Made by a program: the position numbers and the translations under genes. Shown here piece after piece: positions 7,141 to 14,577 of a stretch of DNA of 14,658 nt. Within the stretch, counting starts at the first letter, position 1. Every line of letters starts with the position of its first letter. The notes under the pieces were generated by a model that saw only the letters and a list, made by a program, of their open reading frames with translations, was not told where the DNA came from and ran no database searches. This DNA is from JANQTF01 sp036835375 (GTDB taxonomy: Bacteria > Bacteroidota > Bacteroidia > J057). The DNA lies in NCBI GenBank assembly GCA_036835375.1, contig DAITMB010000123.1, forward strand, positions 1 to 14,658, written 5' to 3'.

Positions 7141-8547
7141 CTATTCTTCACCTACGGAGGCGGGGTCCTTCAATAGCCTTTCTCCCTCCAGCATGGAGAT
7201 AAAATCGCTAGCTGTAATATGCTGGTTCTCAGGGGTAAATTGAGACTCAAGATAGGTATAGACCTTGTCTTGACGAATGGTAGAATATGCTTTATTCACC
7301 ATTTCCTCGTTTTGTAAGGCGTATTCAAGGTAATTTTTCACCTGTTCTTCAGTGAGATTCATTCCACTGCGAGCGAGTGTCTGAATGACCTCACTTTTAA
7401 TGTTGTCTATAATTTCGTGTTCGGAGACTTGAAATTCTGTTCCTTGCCCGATTTTCTCTAGTATCAAGGTCCAAGAAGCTGATTTGAGGTGTTTGTCAAA
7501 GGAGGCCTCAATCTGCTCAGGATTTCCATCCTCCCTGCTAGCCAACCATTTTTTCAAAAACGCCTCTGGAAGCTCCATAGGGTGAGCAGCCAATAGCGCA
7601 GTCTGAAGTTTGTTGCGATAATACAGGTTGGCAGAATCCGCGAGCTCTGCCCTCATTTTATCGGACAAGATAGCAAGGAAAGTTTCTTCTGTCAGTGGTT
7701 CATCAGTGGCTTCCCAATTATAAGCCTTGGCGACTTTATCAAAGAATTCCTCGTTAAGCTCGGCTCTCCCCATCCGGTTGATTTTCTTCAGTTCGAAGTG
7801 AAGAGACTTACCGCGAAGGGCTTCTACTTCCTCTGCTTCAATGAAGACAAGGGAAGCGATTGTTTCGGCATCTTCGGCCATTGAAAAGATATCCAGCGGA
7901 AAAATGTCTCCTACCTTTTTGCCGTAAAATGGCTCAAAGAAAGCTTCGTTGCCAGTCCGAGAGGGATTGAGCGCAAACATCCGGTCAAACCCATGCTCTA
8001 TGGCTTCACCAGCTTCATCGACTTCCAGTGCCCGACCGTAGAGAAGGTCATCTTTTTGTACTTGCTCAGGATTTGTCACGCCACCAAATCGCTCGCGGTA
8101 TTTATTCACCTCTCCAGTTAGATAAGGCTCATCCACATTGATATCGTACTTGGGAGGCACGGCTACCGCGGCAAGGTTGACTTCAAGTTCGGGTTCCAGC
8201 CCAATCTCGAATTCAAAAACGAGCTCTTTCTCGCATTCGATATCGTAGAAGTCAGGATCTTGAACTTGCTTGAGTAAAGGGGAACCGATAATGGAAATCT
8301 TATGTTCATTGAGGTATTCACTGACTTCTTTGTTCACGATTTTGCTGACTTCCTCTGCGACCACTTGCACCCCTGCCATCCTGCGCACAAGGCCGAGAGG
8401 GATCTTTCCGGGACGAAATCCCGGGAGGTTCATTTTTTTGGATTGCCGCTTAAGTTCTTCGTTGACAGCTGGCTTATAATCCTCCGGTGAGAGTTTCACT
8501 TGAAGGTCGGCGGTCAGATTTCCTGTGGATATTCGGTTGATTTCCAA
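7141..8547 (-). CDS. tig: Trigger factor, ribosome-associated chaperone
   Basis: Trigger factor binds the ribosome near the exit tunnel and shelters nascent chains; the family also has peptidyl-prolyl isomerase activity. The 468-residue length fits the family. The N-terminal ribosome-binding domain carries the signature GFRPGKIP (residues 43-50) after the LSPEDY segment typical of Bacteroidota members. A divergent FKBP-like domain follows at about 155-260, then the helical C-terminal arms, including LPEAFLKKWL and EEQVKNYLEYALQNEE. The frame begins with TTG (8547-8545, minus strand). There is no in-frame ATG between it and the upstream stop at about 8614, and the encoded EINRIS start aligns with where homologues begin, so TTG is chosen. 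clpP and clpX, which often follow tig, are absent here. A tRNA-Leu gene with its own terminator lies upstream on the same strand, so tig should have a separate promoter, but no exact TAnnTTTG box is seen. Confidence 0.93.
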   Translation of the reverse strand: MEINRISTGNLTADLQVKLSPEDYKPAVNEELKRQSKKMNLPGFRPGKIPLGLVRRMAGVQVVAEEVSKIVNKEVSEYLNEHKISIIGSPLLKQVQDPDFYDIECEKELVFEFEIGLEPELEVNLAAVAVPPKYDINVDEPYLTGEVNKYRERFGGVTNPEQVQKDDLLYGRALEVDEAGEAIEHGFDRMFALNPSRTGNEAFFEPFYGKKVGDIFPLDIFSMAEDAETIASLVFIEAEEVEALRGKSLHFELKKINRMGRAELNEEFFDKVAKAYNWEATDEPLTEETFLAILSDKMRAELADSANLYYRNKLQTALLAAHPMELPEAFLKKWLASREDGNPEQIEASFDKHLKSASWTLILEKIGQGTEFQVSEHEIIDNIKSEVIQTLARSGMNLTEEQVKNYLEYALQNEEMVNKAYSTIRQDKVYTYLESQFTPENQHITASDFISMLEGERLLKDPASVGEE

Positions 8548-8663
8548 GGGGTAGAGTATTTGATGGAGGTAAACGGGACGAAAGTAAGTGGGGAAAAGAC
8601 ATCTCCAGCATGGCTACCGATGAAGGGCAGGACATGTGCCGAGAAAAACACACTGCAAAGATG

Positions 8664-8700
8664 AAAAATCGTGCTGCCAACCCCAAGCTGACAGCACGAT
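8664..8700 (-). terminator. Terminator of the tRNA-Leu gene
   Basis: On the minus strand, ATCGTGCTGTCA (8700-8689) pairs with TGGCAGCACGAT (8679-8668) over 12 bp with one G-U pair and a 9-base loop, followed by TTTTT-type sequence (8667-8664). It starts 17 bases after the 3' end of the tRNA and isolates it from tig. Confidence 0.8.
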
Positions 8701-8717
8701 AATTGATGGAGAACCAG

Positions 8718-8800
<83 letters not shown>

Positions 8801-8834
8801 TCAAAAGAACCACACCGCTTGACGAACGGCGGCC

Positions 8835-8842
8835 CAAATGTA
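8835..8842 (-). promoter_or_regulatory. -7 promoter element for tRNA-Leu
   Basis: TACATTTG on the minus strand matches TAnnTTTG exactly and lies 34 bases before the tRNA 5' end. A T-rich run with TTG at 8856-8854 is closer than the normal -33 spacing. The octamer is identical to that before the lipoprotein gene at the left edge. Confidence 0.5.
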
Positions 8843-8958
8843 GGTTATTTTTTCAAAAAAGGAAAGAATTCAGCACATTTGTTCTTCCGCCTCCTTCTTT
8901 TTCGCGCTGTCAACTACTTCTGAAGTACCATCGTAAAGGAGGCAAGATCGTTTACCGT

Positions 8959-11217
8959 ATGAATTCATCTACCACCCACCCTGATCCTTACGAACAGGAA
9001 GTCATCCGCGCTTATCGGCGGATGATGCGACCGCTCAAAATGCTTTCCAAGGCAGAACGAAAACTGCTGCGCAAAGCCTTTGAGATGTCGCGCGAAGCGC
9101 ACAGTAGTCAGCGCCGCAAATCGGGCGAACCATACATTCTACATCCACTGGAAGTGGCCCGGATCGTCGTGGTCGAAATGGGCCTCGAAGATGCCACTAG
9201 TGTGATTTGCGCCTTGCTACATGATGCGGTGGAGGACACATACCTTGAGCTCGAAGACATTCGCCGTGAATTTGGCAACAAAGCCATGGAGATCATTGAT
9301 GGTCTCACCAAGATTTCAACGAGCCCCAAGATCGATGGCGAACTCGTCTCCCAACAAGCGGAAACATTTCGCAAAATCTTGCTCACGATCTCGGACGACA
9401 TGCGCGTAGTCCTCATTAAACTGGCAGATCGCTTGCATAACATGCGCACCCTGGGCTCCATGCGCGAAGAGTCCATGCGCAAAATCGCCTCCGAGACGCT
9501 CTACATTTATGCTCCTCTGGCGCACCGACTCGGCCTGTATGAGATCAAATCCGAGCTGGAAGATCTCTCTTTCAAGTTTAGCGATCCGCAGAAATATTTA
9601 GAAATCGGCGACAAGATCAAGGCTAGAAAAGAGGAAGCACAAGCCTACATTGATCGGTTCATCCGAAGCATTCGGGCAGAACTGAGGCCATCTGGAATCA
9701 ATTTTTCGATCAAAAGTCGTTACAAATCCATTTACTCCATCTACTCCAAGATGGAGCGAAAAAACCTCCCGTTTGAAGAAATCTACGACATTTATGCCGT
9801 GAGAATCATTGTCGAAACGCGGGAAGAATCTGAGCGGGAAGACTGCTGGCGGGTGTACTCGATCGTGTCAAAACTCTATCGCCCCAATCCTAAGCGTGTC
9901 AGGGATTGGATCACGATCCCCAAAGAAAATGGCTACGAATCCCTCCATACCACGCTCATGGGACCCGATGGCCATTGGGTAGAGGTTCAGATCCGAACGA
10001 CGAGAATGGATGATTTGGCGGAAAAAGGGATTGCAGCGCATTGGAAATACAAGGGTACAGGCGAGACCTACGAAGATTTGCTCTCCGAATGGATCGGTCG
10101 CATTCGCGACATCTTGCAGAATCCCAATCTCAACGCGCTGGAGGCCGTGTTGGAATTTAAAAATAACCTCGCACCGCACGATGTCTTTGCTTACACGCCC
10201 AAAGGGGCGCTGCTTCGATTGCCTCACAACTCGACTGCTTTGGATTTTGCTTATAAAATTCACACCAACATCGGCGAGACTGCCATTGGTGCCAAAATCA
10301 ACAACCGAGTCGTGACCCTTGACGCCAAAATCAGACCAGGAGATCAGGTGGAAATCATCAATTCGGTCAAGACCCAGGTTAAGGAAGATTGGCTTCGCTT
10401 TGCTGCCACTACCAAAGCCAAGGACAGCATTCGAAATGTGCTACGGAAGCAGCGCAAAGAGACTGCTGATATGGGCCGTGCTGCCTTCAACTGGAAAGCA
10501 CGGCAATTTCAGGTTGATGAAAATCACCCCTTTGTCGATGAACTATTGGCTTATTTTATGATTCCCTCCAAAGAGGAATTTTTTTATCGACTAGGGGAAA
10601 AAAGGATCAACACTGATAAAATTGCCGCTTTCATCAAACTTAAGCAGGAAGGCAAAGAGATCTTGGCGGTGGATCCCGAGGAAATCACGCCGCTCAACGG
10701 ACACGGCCAGGAGGGAAAAGGCCAGCCCCGGGTAGATTCTGACATGCTGGTTCTCGGGAATGAAATGAACATTGACAAGACGGTACTGGCCGCCTGCTGT
10801 AATCCCATTCCCGGAGATGAAATTCTGGGATATAGCGAAGCGGACAAAGTGGTGATTCACCGGGCCACTTGCCGAGAAGCGATCCGGCTGATGTCTGCCT
10901 TTGGGTCGCGGATCATCAAGGCCAAGTGGCGATCAGAAGCGGCGAGCAGTGTGGAGTTTTTGGCTGCTGTGCGCGTTCGGGGCCTGGATAAGCAGGGGAT
11001 GCTCATTGATTTGATCCGAATCATTTCGCAGCGAATGAAGCTCAACATGCGCGCTGTCACTATTGAGTCAAATGAGGGAACTTTTGAAGGCTTGTTCAAG
11101 ATCTTCGTGAGAAGTTCGGCAGAATTAGAAAAGTTGATCACCAATCTTATCAGCTTGGACAACGTGTACACGGCTGCGCGTGTGGATGTGCATTCTGGAC
11201 AAGAGGGCAGCAAGTAA
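8959..11217 (+). CDS. Bifunctional (p)ppGpp synthetase/hydrolase (RelA/SpoT family)
   Basis: This 752-residue, full-length RSH protein makes and breaks the stringent-response alarmone (p)ppGpp in the cytoplasm. Domains in order: the HD hydrolase (about 40-200), with His62, the His88-Asp89 pair in LLHDAVEDT and LADRLHNMRT at 155-164; the synthetase (about 240-365), with RYKSIYSIYSKM (254-265), YDIYAVRIIV (276-285), GYESLHTTL and VEVQIRT; the TGS domain (about 407-468), with DVFAYTPKG; a Cys/His-rich conserved segment (about 607-660), with AACCNPIPGDE and His634/Cys638; and the ACT domain (about 664-745). The intact HD residues and the basic RVRD (313-316), where RelA-type monofunctional enzymes have EFDD, support a two-way enzyme. 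The start is the first ATG of the frame. An AAAGGAGG run at 8935-8942 is too far away (16 bases) to be a normal ribosome-binding site. The gene is divergent from tRNA-Leu. A TACTTCTG box (8915-8922) is one mismatch from the -7 consensus. Confidence 0.96.
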   Translation: MNSSTTHPDPYEQEVIRAYRRMMRPLKMLSKAERKLLRKAFEMSREAHSSQRRKSGEPYILHPLEVARIVVVEMGLEDATSVICALLHDAVEDTYLELEDIRREFGNKAMEIIDGLTKISTSPKIDGELVSQQAETFRKILLTISDDMRVVLIKLADRLHNMRTLGSMREESMRKIASETLYIYAPLAHRLGLYEIKSELEDLSFKFSDPQKYLEIGDKIKARKEEAQAYIDRFIRSIRAELRPSGINFSIKSRYKSIYSIYSKMERKNLPFEEIYDIYAVRIIVETREESEREDCWRVYSIVSKLYRPNPKRVRDWITIPKENGYESLHTTLMGPDGHWVEVQIRTTRMDDLAEKGIAAHWKYKGTGETYEDLLSEWIGRIRDILQNPNLNALEAVLEFKNNLAPHDVFAYTPKGALLRLPHNSTALDFAYKIHTNIGETAIGAKINNRVVTLDAKIRPGDQVEIINSVKTQVKEDWLRFAATTKAKDSIRNVLRKQRKETADMGRAAFNWKARQFQVDENHPFVDELLAYFMIPSKEEFFYRLGEKRINTDKIAAFIKLKQEGKEILAVDPEEITPLNGHGQEGKGQPRVDSDMLVLGNEMNIDKTVLAACCNPIPGDEILGYSEADKVVIHRATCREAIRLMSAFGSRIIKAKWRSEAASSVEFLAAVRVRGLDKQGMLIDLIRIISQRMKLNMRAVTIESNEGTFEGLFKIFVRSSAELEKLITNLISLDNVYTAARVDVHSGQEGSK

Positions 11218-11560
11218 GTGGAGGAACTGGGATTTTCGAAGCCAGGGGTCGGTTCAAAGTACTTCCCGAATTCGATCCACGATAAAGTCGCAGAATGGCC
11301 AGGAAAATGGCTTGATGCGGCGATTTGAAGGTTTGATGGACCATTTTATCAATTTTGAAAAAAGATATTGAGGTGCTTCCAACCCTGTATCGGTCGGAAA
11401 GTCCTTTATGTATGGGGCGTTTCAGAATCTGAATTGTAGTTTATTTAATTGAATAATTCTGTAAAATAATTTTTACATACCGAGGAACATATAGATATAG
11501 AATCCCGTATCTTTTACCATCATCACGATCACACTTCCTCTCGATCCAACTACTTCGATT
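11218..11560. other. Gene-free gap with AT-rich inverted repeats
   Basis: These 343 bp contain no convincing gene. The second half (about 11423-11480) is strikingly AT-rich. It holds a perfect 7-bp hairpin, TGTAAAA (11460-11466)/TTTTACA (11471-11477) with loop TAAT, and a wider pair CAGAAT (11423-11428)/ATTCTG (11456-11461). A TATCTTTT box (11508-11515), one mismatch from TAnnTTTG, lies about 45 bases before the ATG at 11561. No clear terminator is seen after the RSH gene. Confidence 0.4.
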
Positions 11561-11806
11561 ATGCCACTTATTTTACTCCTTTGCTTCTGCGGAGGCTGTT
11601 TCCTCACGTTGTTCCCCAAGACGGGCATTGCATTGATTCTGGTTGCTTCCGCCTGGACTGGAGGCAAAAGCTACCTCGCGAACAGGTCTTCCGCGCCTGA
11701 AGCGAATCCGGAAAAAAGGTCGTATGTTTCCCACTTAGAGTCTGAAAATCAATTGTCGACTTCCACATGGGTACCACCTTCATCTTCCGCCCCCATTTCT
11801 TCTTAG
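11561..11806 (+). CDS. Possible small membrane protein (doubtful)
   Basis: This 81-codon frame encodes two hydrophobic stretches separated by PK (residues 2-20 and about 22-40), then a polar Ser/Pro-rich tail. That is a plausible small inner-membrane hairpin protein. It has no recognised family. Its last 40 bases overlap the start of the following lipoprotein gene in another frame. In its favour, the hydrophobic pattern begins straight after the ATG and the promoter-like box is upstream. Against it are the short length, the low-complexity tail and the large overlap. It could instead be untranslated leader of the lipoprotein gene. Confidence 0.35.
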   Translation: MPLILLLCFCGGCFLTLFPKTGIALILVASAWTGGKSYLANRSSAPEANPEKRSYVSHLESENQLSTSTWVPPSSSAPISS

Positions 11807-12441
11807 GATTTCTCTTGATCCTTTTTCAAGCTTGTAGCCAACCAGCAGAACAGCAGGTGGCTGATCCGAGATATGAAGTCATTCCAGCCTTGGATTCGGC
11901 AAGCCAAGTATATTATTTTCAGGAATTTACCGGCGACATTCCCGGCCAGACTGATAGCATCAAGATGGCCACAAGCAACCTCGGGCAGGGGCGCTACCTC
12001 GTTTATGAGATCTACAACGAATATCTCAATGCGCAGGAGCAGCGCGAGCTGGATGTGCTGGAGACCATCATCGACACGGGCGACACGGTGATGATGCAGA
12101 AAGTGCGGGACCAGCGATTTGTATGGAATAGTGGAGAATTAAAGCTTACCCGCTTCGATACCAAGAGCGTGAGGCTGGATGAGGTGTATGAAGTAGCGGT
12201 AGGCGACACGATCTACCTGGTGTACAATCTCTACGGATATGCTCATCCTGAAGATTTTACCCCGTCGCACCGCATTTTTTGGACAGAAGATTTCGGAATT
12301 TTTTTCTTTTGGTATGGCAAATGGCACACCCTGGAGTTGGTAGGGACGAAGGAGCCTTACCGGGAAGAAGCCTTGCTAGCGCTGAGATCAGAGATTCGTG
12401 ATCAGCTGGCTATTCCATTTGATCCGATTGCGCCTGAATAA
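11767..12441 (+). CDS. Lipoprotein of unknown function
   Basis: This 224-residue protein has a lipoprotein signal peptide: Arg8, a hydrophobic core (FFLGFLLILF), then Gln-Ala-Cys with Cys23 as the probable lipidation site and a polar SQPAEQQ spacer. The mature part is rich in acidic and aromatic residues and beta-strand-like segments (GRYLVYEIYNEYL, GDTIYLVYNLYGYAH, FGIFFFWYGKWHTLEL). It contains no catalytic motif or family signature that I recognise. The start is the only Met before residue 60 and gives a well-formed signal peptide, so the 40-bp overlap with the upstream ORF is accepted. It is predicted to be anchored in the outer or inner membrane facing the periplasm or outside. A bidirectional terminator follows directly. 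Confidence 0.8.
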   Translation: MGTTFIFRPHFFLGFLLILFQACSQPAEQQVADPRYEVIPALDSASQVYYFQEFTGDIPGQTDSIKMATSNLGQGRYLVYEIYNEYLNAQEQRELDVLETIIDTGDTVMMQKVRDQRFVWNSGELKLTRFDTKSVRLDEVYEVAVGDTIYLVYNLYGYAHPEDFTPSHRIFWTEDFGIFFFWYGKWHTLELVGTKEPYREEALLALRSEIRDQLAIPFDPIAPE

Positions 12442-12470
12442 AAAAAGCCCCGGCTTTTGGGCCGGGACAT
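12441..12470. terminator. Bidirectional terminator after the lipoprotein gene
   Basis: CCCGGC (12449-12454) and GCCGGG (12461-12466) pair around a 6-base loop. On the minus strand the stem is followed by a run of Ts (complement of 12441-12446), a strong terminator for the convergent acyltransferase unit. On the plus strand the run after the stem is weaker (ACATACTTTT). It overlaps the stop codon of the lipoprotein gene. Confidence 0.75.
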
Positions 12471-12661
12471 ACTTTTACCCAAGAACCTTAAGCGAAAGAT
12501 CATCTGTCAATGAATGCGCAGAGGTTGCGGATCCGTCAACATTGCTTCTTTCTTCAAGACGAACGCATGTGAGTAACCAGTAGCAAAAGAGCTGAGAAGA
12601 GTTTACCCAGATATGAAGAGAATGATAATCTTCTGAAAAGTGGATGTTCGCCATTCTTCTC

Positions 12662-12717
12662 CATCAGAAAACCTCCATCACGAAACCACGCTCACAAAAC
12701 CACCATCACAAAGCCAC
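12662..12717. repeat. Four tandem 14-bp repeats
   Basis: Units at 12662-12675, 12676-12689, 12690-12703 and 12704-12717 share the pattern (CATCA or GCTCA), a short variable middle, then A-rich AAnCC and ending (A/T)C. The second and fourth units begin CATCAC and the third begins GCTCAC. A fifth partial unit (GCTCA) starts at 12718. A 19-base sequence recurs with two changes at 28-bp distance. The array lies in the 297-bp gap between the convergent lipoprotein and acyltransferase genes, just after the stop of the latter. I see nothing else in this gap beyond the terminator. Confidence 0.8.
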
Positions 12718-12738
12718 GCTCATTGGCACTTACTTTCT

Positions 12739-13872
12739 TCAAATCGCCTGCTCTTGATTCCAGACCGGGGTGGCGTAGATTTCGAGCAAATGAGTTCGCA
12801 AGGCCTCGGGTTCCCCACGTTTGTCCGATAATTGCTTCGTCACGTGCGCCTCAAATCTTGCTTGATCAGCCGAAGTATATTGGGATGCATGTCGATTTCC
12901 ATCTTCGAGCAAGTCTGCCGCCAAAAAATTGTTAGGCCACAGACGAAATTTCAGGTGGATTTCGCGGTCAATCAGATCGGCGAGTTCGCGGAGCCAAGCG
13001 TTGAGATTGCGGGGCACAGGCAGATGCTCAGCCCACTCTGCGATAGCAGCACCAATCGCTAAGTGGATTCGCCCTTTTGGTTCGCGAATGCCTTTGATCA
13101 TGGCCTCTTTGTCGTCCTTGGTGTAGCTCAGCCCTCGCTGCACATGGTAGCGTTCTTCGGCCTTGAGTCCGTCGCAGGGATCAAATTCATAGGAGACTGC
13201 CATCGGCGTGAGGTTCAGCGCCAAAAAGTCGGACAAAGGATCGGCTTGGCCACTAAGATGAAGCATTTTGAGCAATCCCGTGTAAGTCTGGTCATTACCA
13301 TCTTTTGTCCTCCCACTTCGCTGGGCCATCCACACCGAGTCGATTCCCGAGCAGATCTGTTCGCGGATATACCTGGACAAGCGCTGCGAATAAGGGAGCA
13401 TGTCTTGCCTTGCCACCTCCCGATGCACCACAAAGCTCTTGTTGAGCTTCATGAGGTCGGTCACCAGCCCCGAGACCATCAAGTTATCTCCTATGGCAAT
13501 CTTCGTGGTACGAAGGTCCATCCGATGAAGCAGGACGTTGAGAATGGCCGAATCAAGGATGATATCTCTATGATTAGACAAAAAAAGATAGCGGCGATCA
13601 GGTCGCAACTGTTCAAACCCTTCCCAGGTCACCTCCTCTGCACTATCCTGAAGAATGCGCCAGATGGCATGGCGAATAAATTCTGTCTGAAATTGCTCCA
13701 CACTGGCTACGGCTCGAAACTTGGCTGCGACTTCTTCGCCGGGTTCGCCAGGGAAAAGGTAGCTCATCAGCATGAAAAAGGAAGGCTTCTGACTGAGGCG
13801 AAGCATCACTTCCGGGACCTCCTCAGGATGATAAGGCCGGATTTCTTCGTAGGATAGGGAATGTTCATTCAT
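12739..13872 (-). CDS. PlsC/LPLAT-type glycerolipid acyltransferase homologue
   Basis: This 377-residue protein resembles Bacteroidota proteins annotated as 1-acyl-glycerol-3-phosphate acyltransferase or glycerol acyltransferase, which transfer a fatty acyl chain onto a lipid precursor at the inner membrane. The motif I region is LFLSNHRDIILDSAILN (97-113), with His101 and Asp107 five residues apart instead of the classical four. The motif II region is IGDNL plus LNKSFVVHRE (143-152), the motif III region is WMAQRSGRTKDGND (181-194), and the motif IV region is LTPMAVSYEF (221-230). In motif III, Ser186 stands where I expect Glu in the family (REGRxKDGND, from memory). No clear membrane helix is seen, so membrane contact is probably peripheral. 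The ATG at 13872 is the first Met of the frame. The truncated beta-helix lipoprotein gene lies 151 bp upstream on the same strand. A TATCTTTC box (13896-13889) is a weak promoter candidate. Confidence 0.8.
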   Translation of the reverse strand: MNEHSLSYEEIRPYHPEEVPEVMLRLSQKPSFFMLMSYLFPGEPGEEVAAKFRAVASVEQFQTEFIRHAIWRILQDSAEEVTWEGFEQLRPDRRYLFLSNHRDIILDSAILNVLLHRMDLRTTKIAIGDNLMVSGLVTDLMKLNKSFVVHREVARQDMLPYSQRLSRYIREQICSGIDSVWMAQRSGRTKDGNDQTYTGLLKMLHLSGQADPLSDFLALNLTPMAVSYEFDPCDGLKAEERYHVQRGLSYTKDDKEAMIKGIREPKGRIHLAIGAAIAEWAEHLPVPRNLNAWLRELADLIDREIHLKFRLWPNNFLAADLLEDGNRHASQYTSADQARFEAHVTKQLSDKRGEPEALRTHLLEIYATPVWNQEQAI

Positions 13873-14023
13873 GTAGATAGGTTCGGGGGAAAGATAGGGA
13901 AAATCCTCCCAACTTAATGGAACCGAAGGAATACATCAGGTTCTGAAAGGTACCCCGAGCTGTGCTTGAGTAGAAGAGGTGTACGCGGAATGAACAAGAT
14001 TCTTTGCCCGTAAGCGCATCACT

Positions 14024-14458
14024 TTATGGGATAACGGTGCTTCGCATAGGTTCCAGGTTTTCTTCCAGGTGTACATTCACCAGGGTGAGGTCGAGACAGG
14101 ACTTACACTCCAGGCCCACGGCATAGCCGCGCACGGTGAGATTGCGCAAGGTAATCTGGCTGGCTTGGTCCAGACAGACCCCGGTTCCTGTCAGTGGTTG
14201 GCCCATCTCAAGGTTGCTCATGCCTTGCAGGACAGCACCTTGAAAGTCGAGATCAATATAGCGGCCTCGAATGGTCACCACAGGCCCTTCTTCCTCTGAT
14301 AAGTTCGGGATCAAATAAGTTCCGGTGCGCACCCTGCCGGATTCCTGTAAAGTAATGCCGCGAGCAAGCGGCTGCCCTTCCTGGCTGCCGCCACAGTTTG
14401 GGAGCATGGTCCCGAGGACCAGTGTCAATATCGCGATACCCGCGTATCTCCTCTTCAT
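14024..14458 (-). pseudogene. Short lipoprotein, probable 5' remnant of a beta-helix protein gene
   Basis: This 144-residue frame has a lipoprotein signal peptide (KRR, hydrophobic core, LPNC with Cys22). It then has the opening coils of a right-handed parallel beta-helix: PVVTIRGRYIDLDFQGA, then ITLRNLTVRGYAVGLEC and LDLTLVNVHLEENL. Proteins of this kind normally run for several hundred residues with many such rungs. Here the chain stops after about three rungs, at a TAA following RSTVIP, and the downstream 150 bp do not show further rungs in any minus-strand frame I translated. It is therefore probably a truncated gene (deletion or early stop). A genuine short lipoprotein is possible, because the frame and the signal peptide are intact. 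Expression and function are unknown. Confidence 0.6.
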
Positions 14459-14553
14459 GGGCGAAAATTACAGAAGGAATCGAATGGATTCAACTTTTCA
14501 TCGCCAATTTAAGATAGAATGTCTGCTGACCTCTACACCCATCGCGCGCTGAG

Positions 14554-14577
14554 GGCTGCCTTGTGACAAGGTTAGCC
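14554..14577. promoter_or_regulatory. Operator-like palindrome upstream of the truncated lipoprotein gene
   Basis: CCTTGT-G-ACAAGG (14559-14571) is a perfect 13-base odd palindrome, flanked by GGCT (14554-14557) and AGCC (14574-14577). It sits about 100 bases upstream of the ATG at 14458. A related half-site, CCTTGTCA, occurs about 25 bases further right. It could be a regulator-binding site or a small hairpin. The remaining sequence to the window end (14578-14658) shows no gene. Confidence 0.3.

Noticed and set aside
8935..8942. AAAGGAGG before the RSH gene as a ribosome-binding site
   Set aside because: It is 16 bases from the ATG, too far for normal use, and genes around it do not use such sites.
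12662..12717. CRISPR-like array
   Set aside because: The 14-bp units are contiguous with no spacers, and no cas gene is present.
13063..13857. 264-codon open frame on the plus strand
   Set aside because: It lies wholly antisense to the acyltransferase gene, whose motifs are clear; the translation shows no family pattern.
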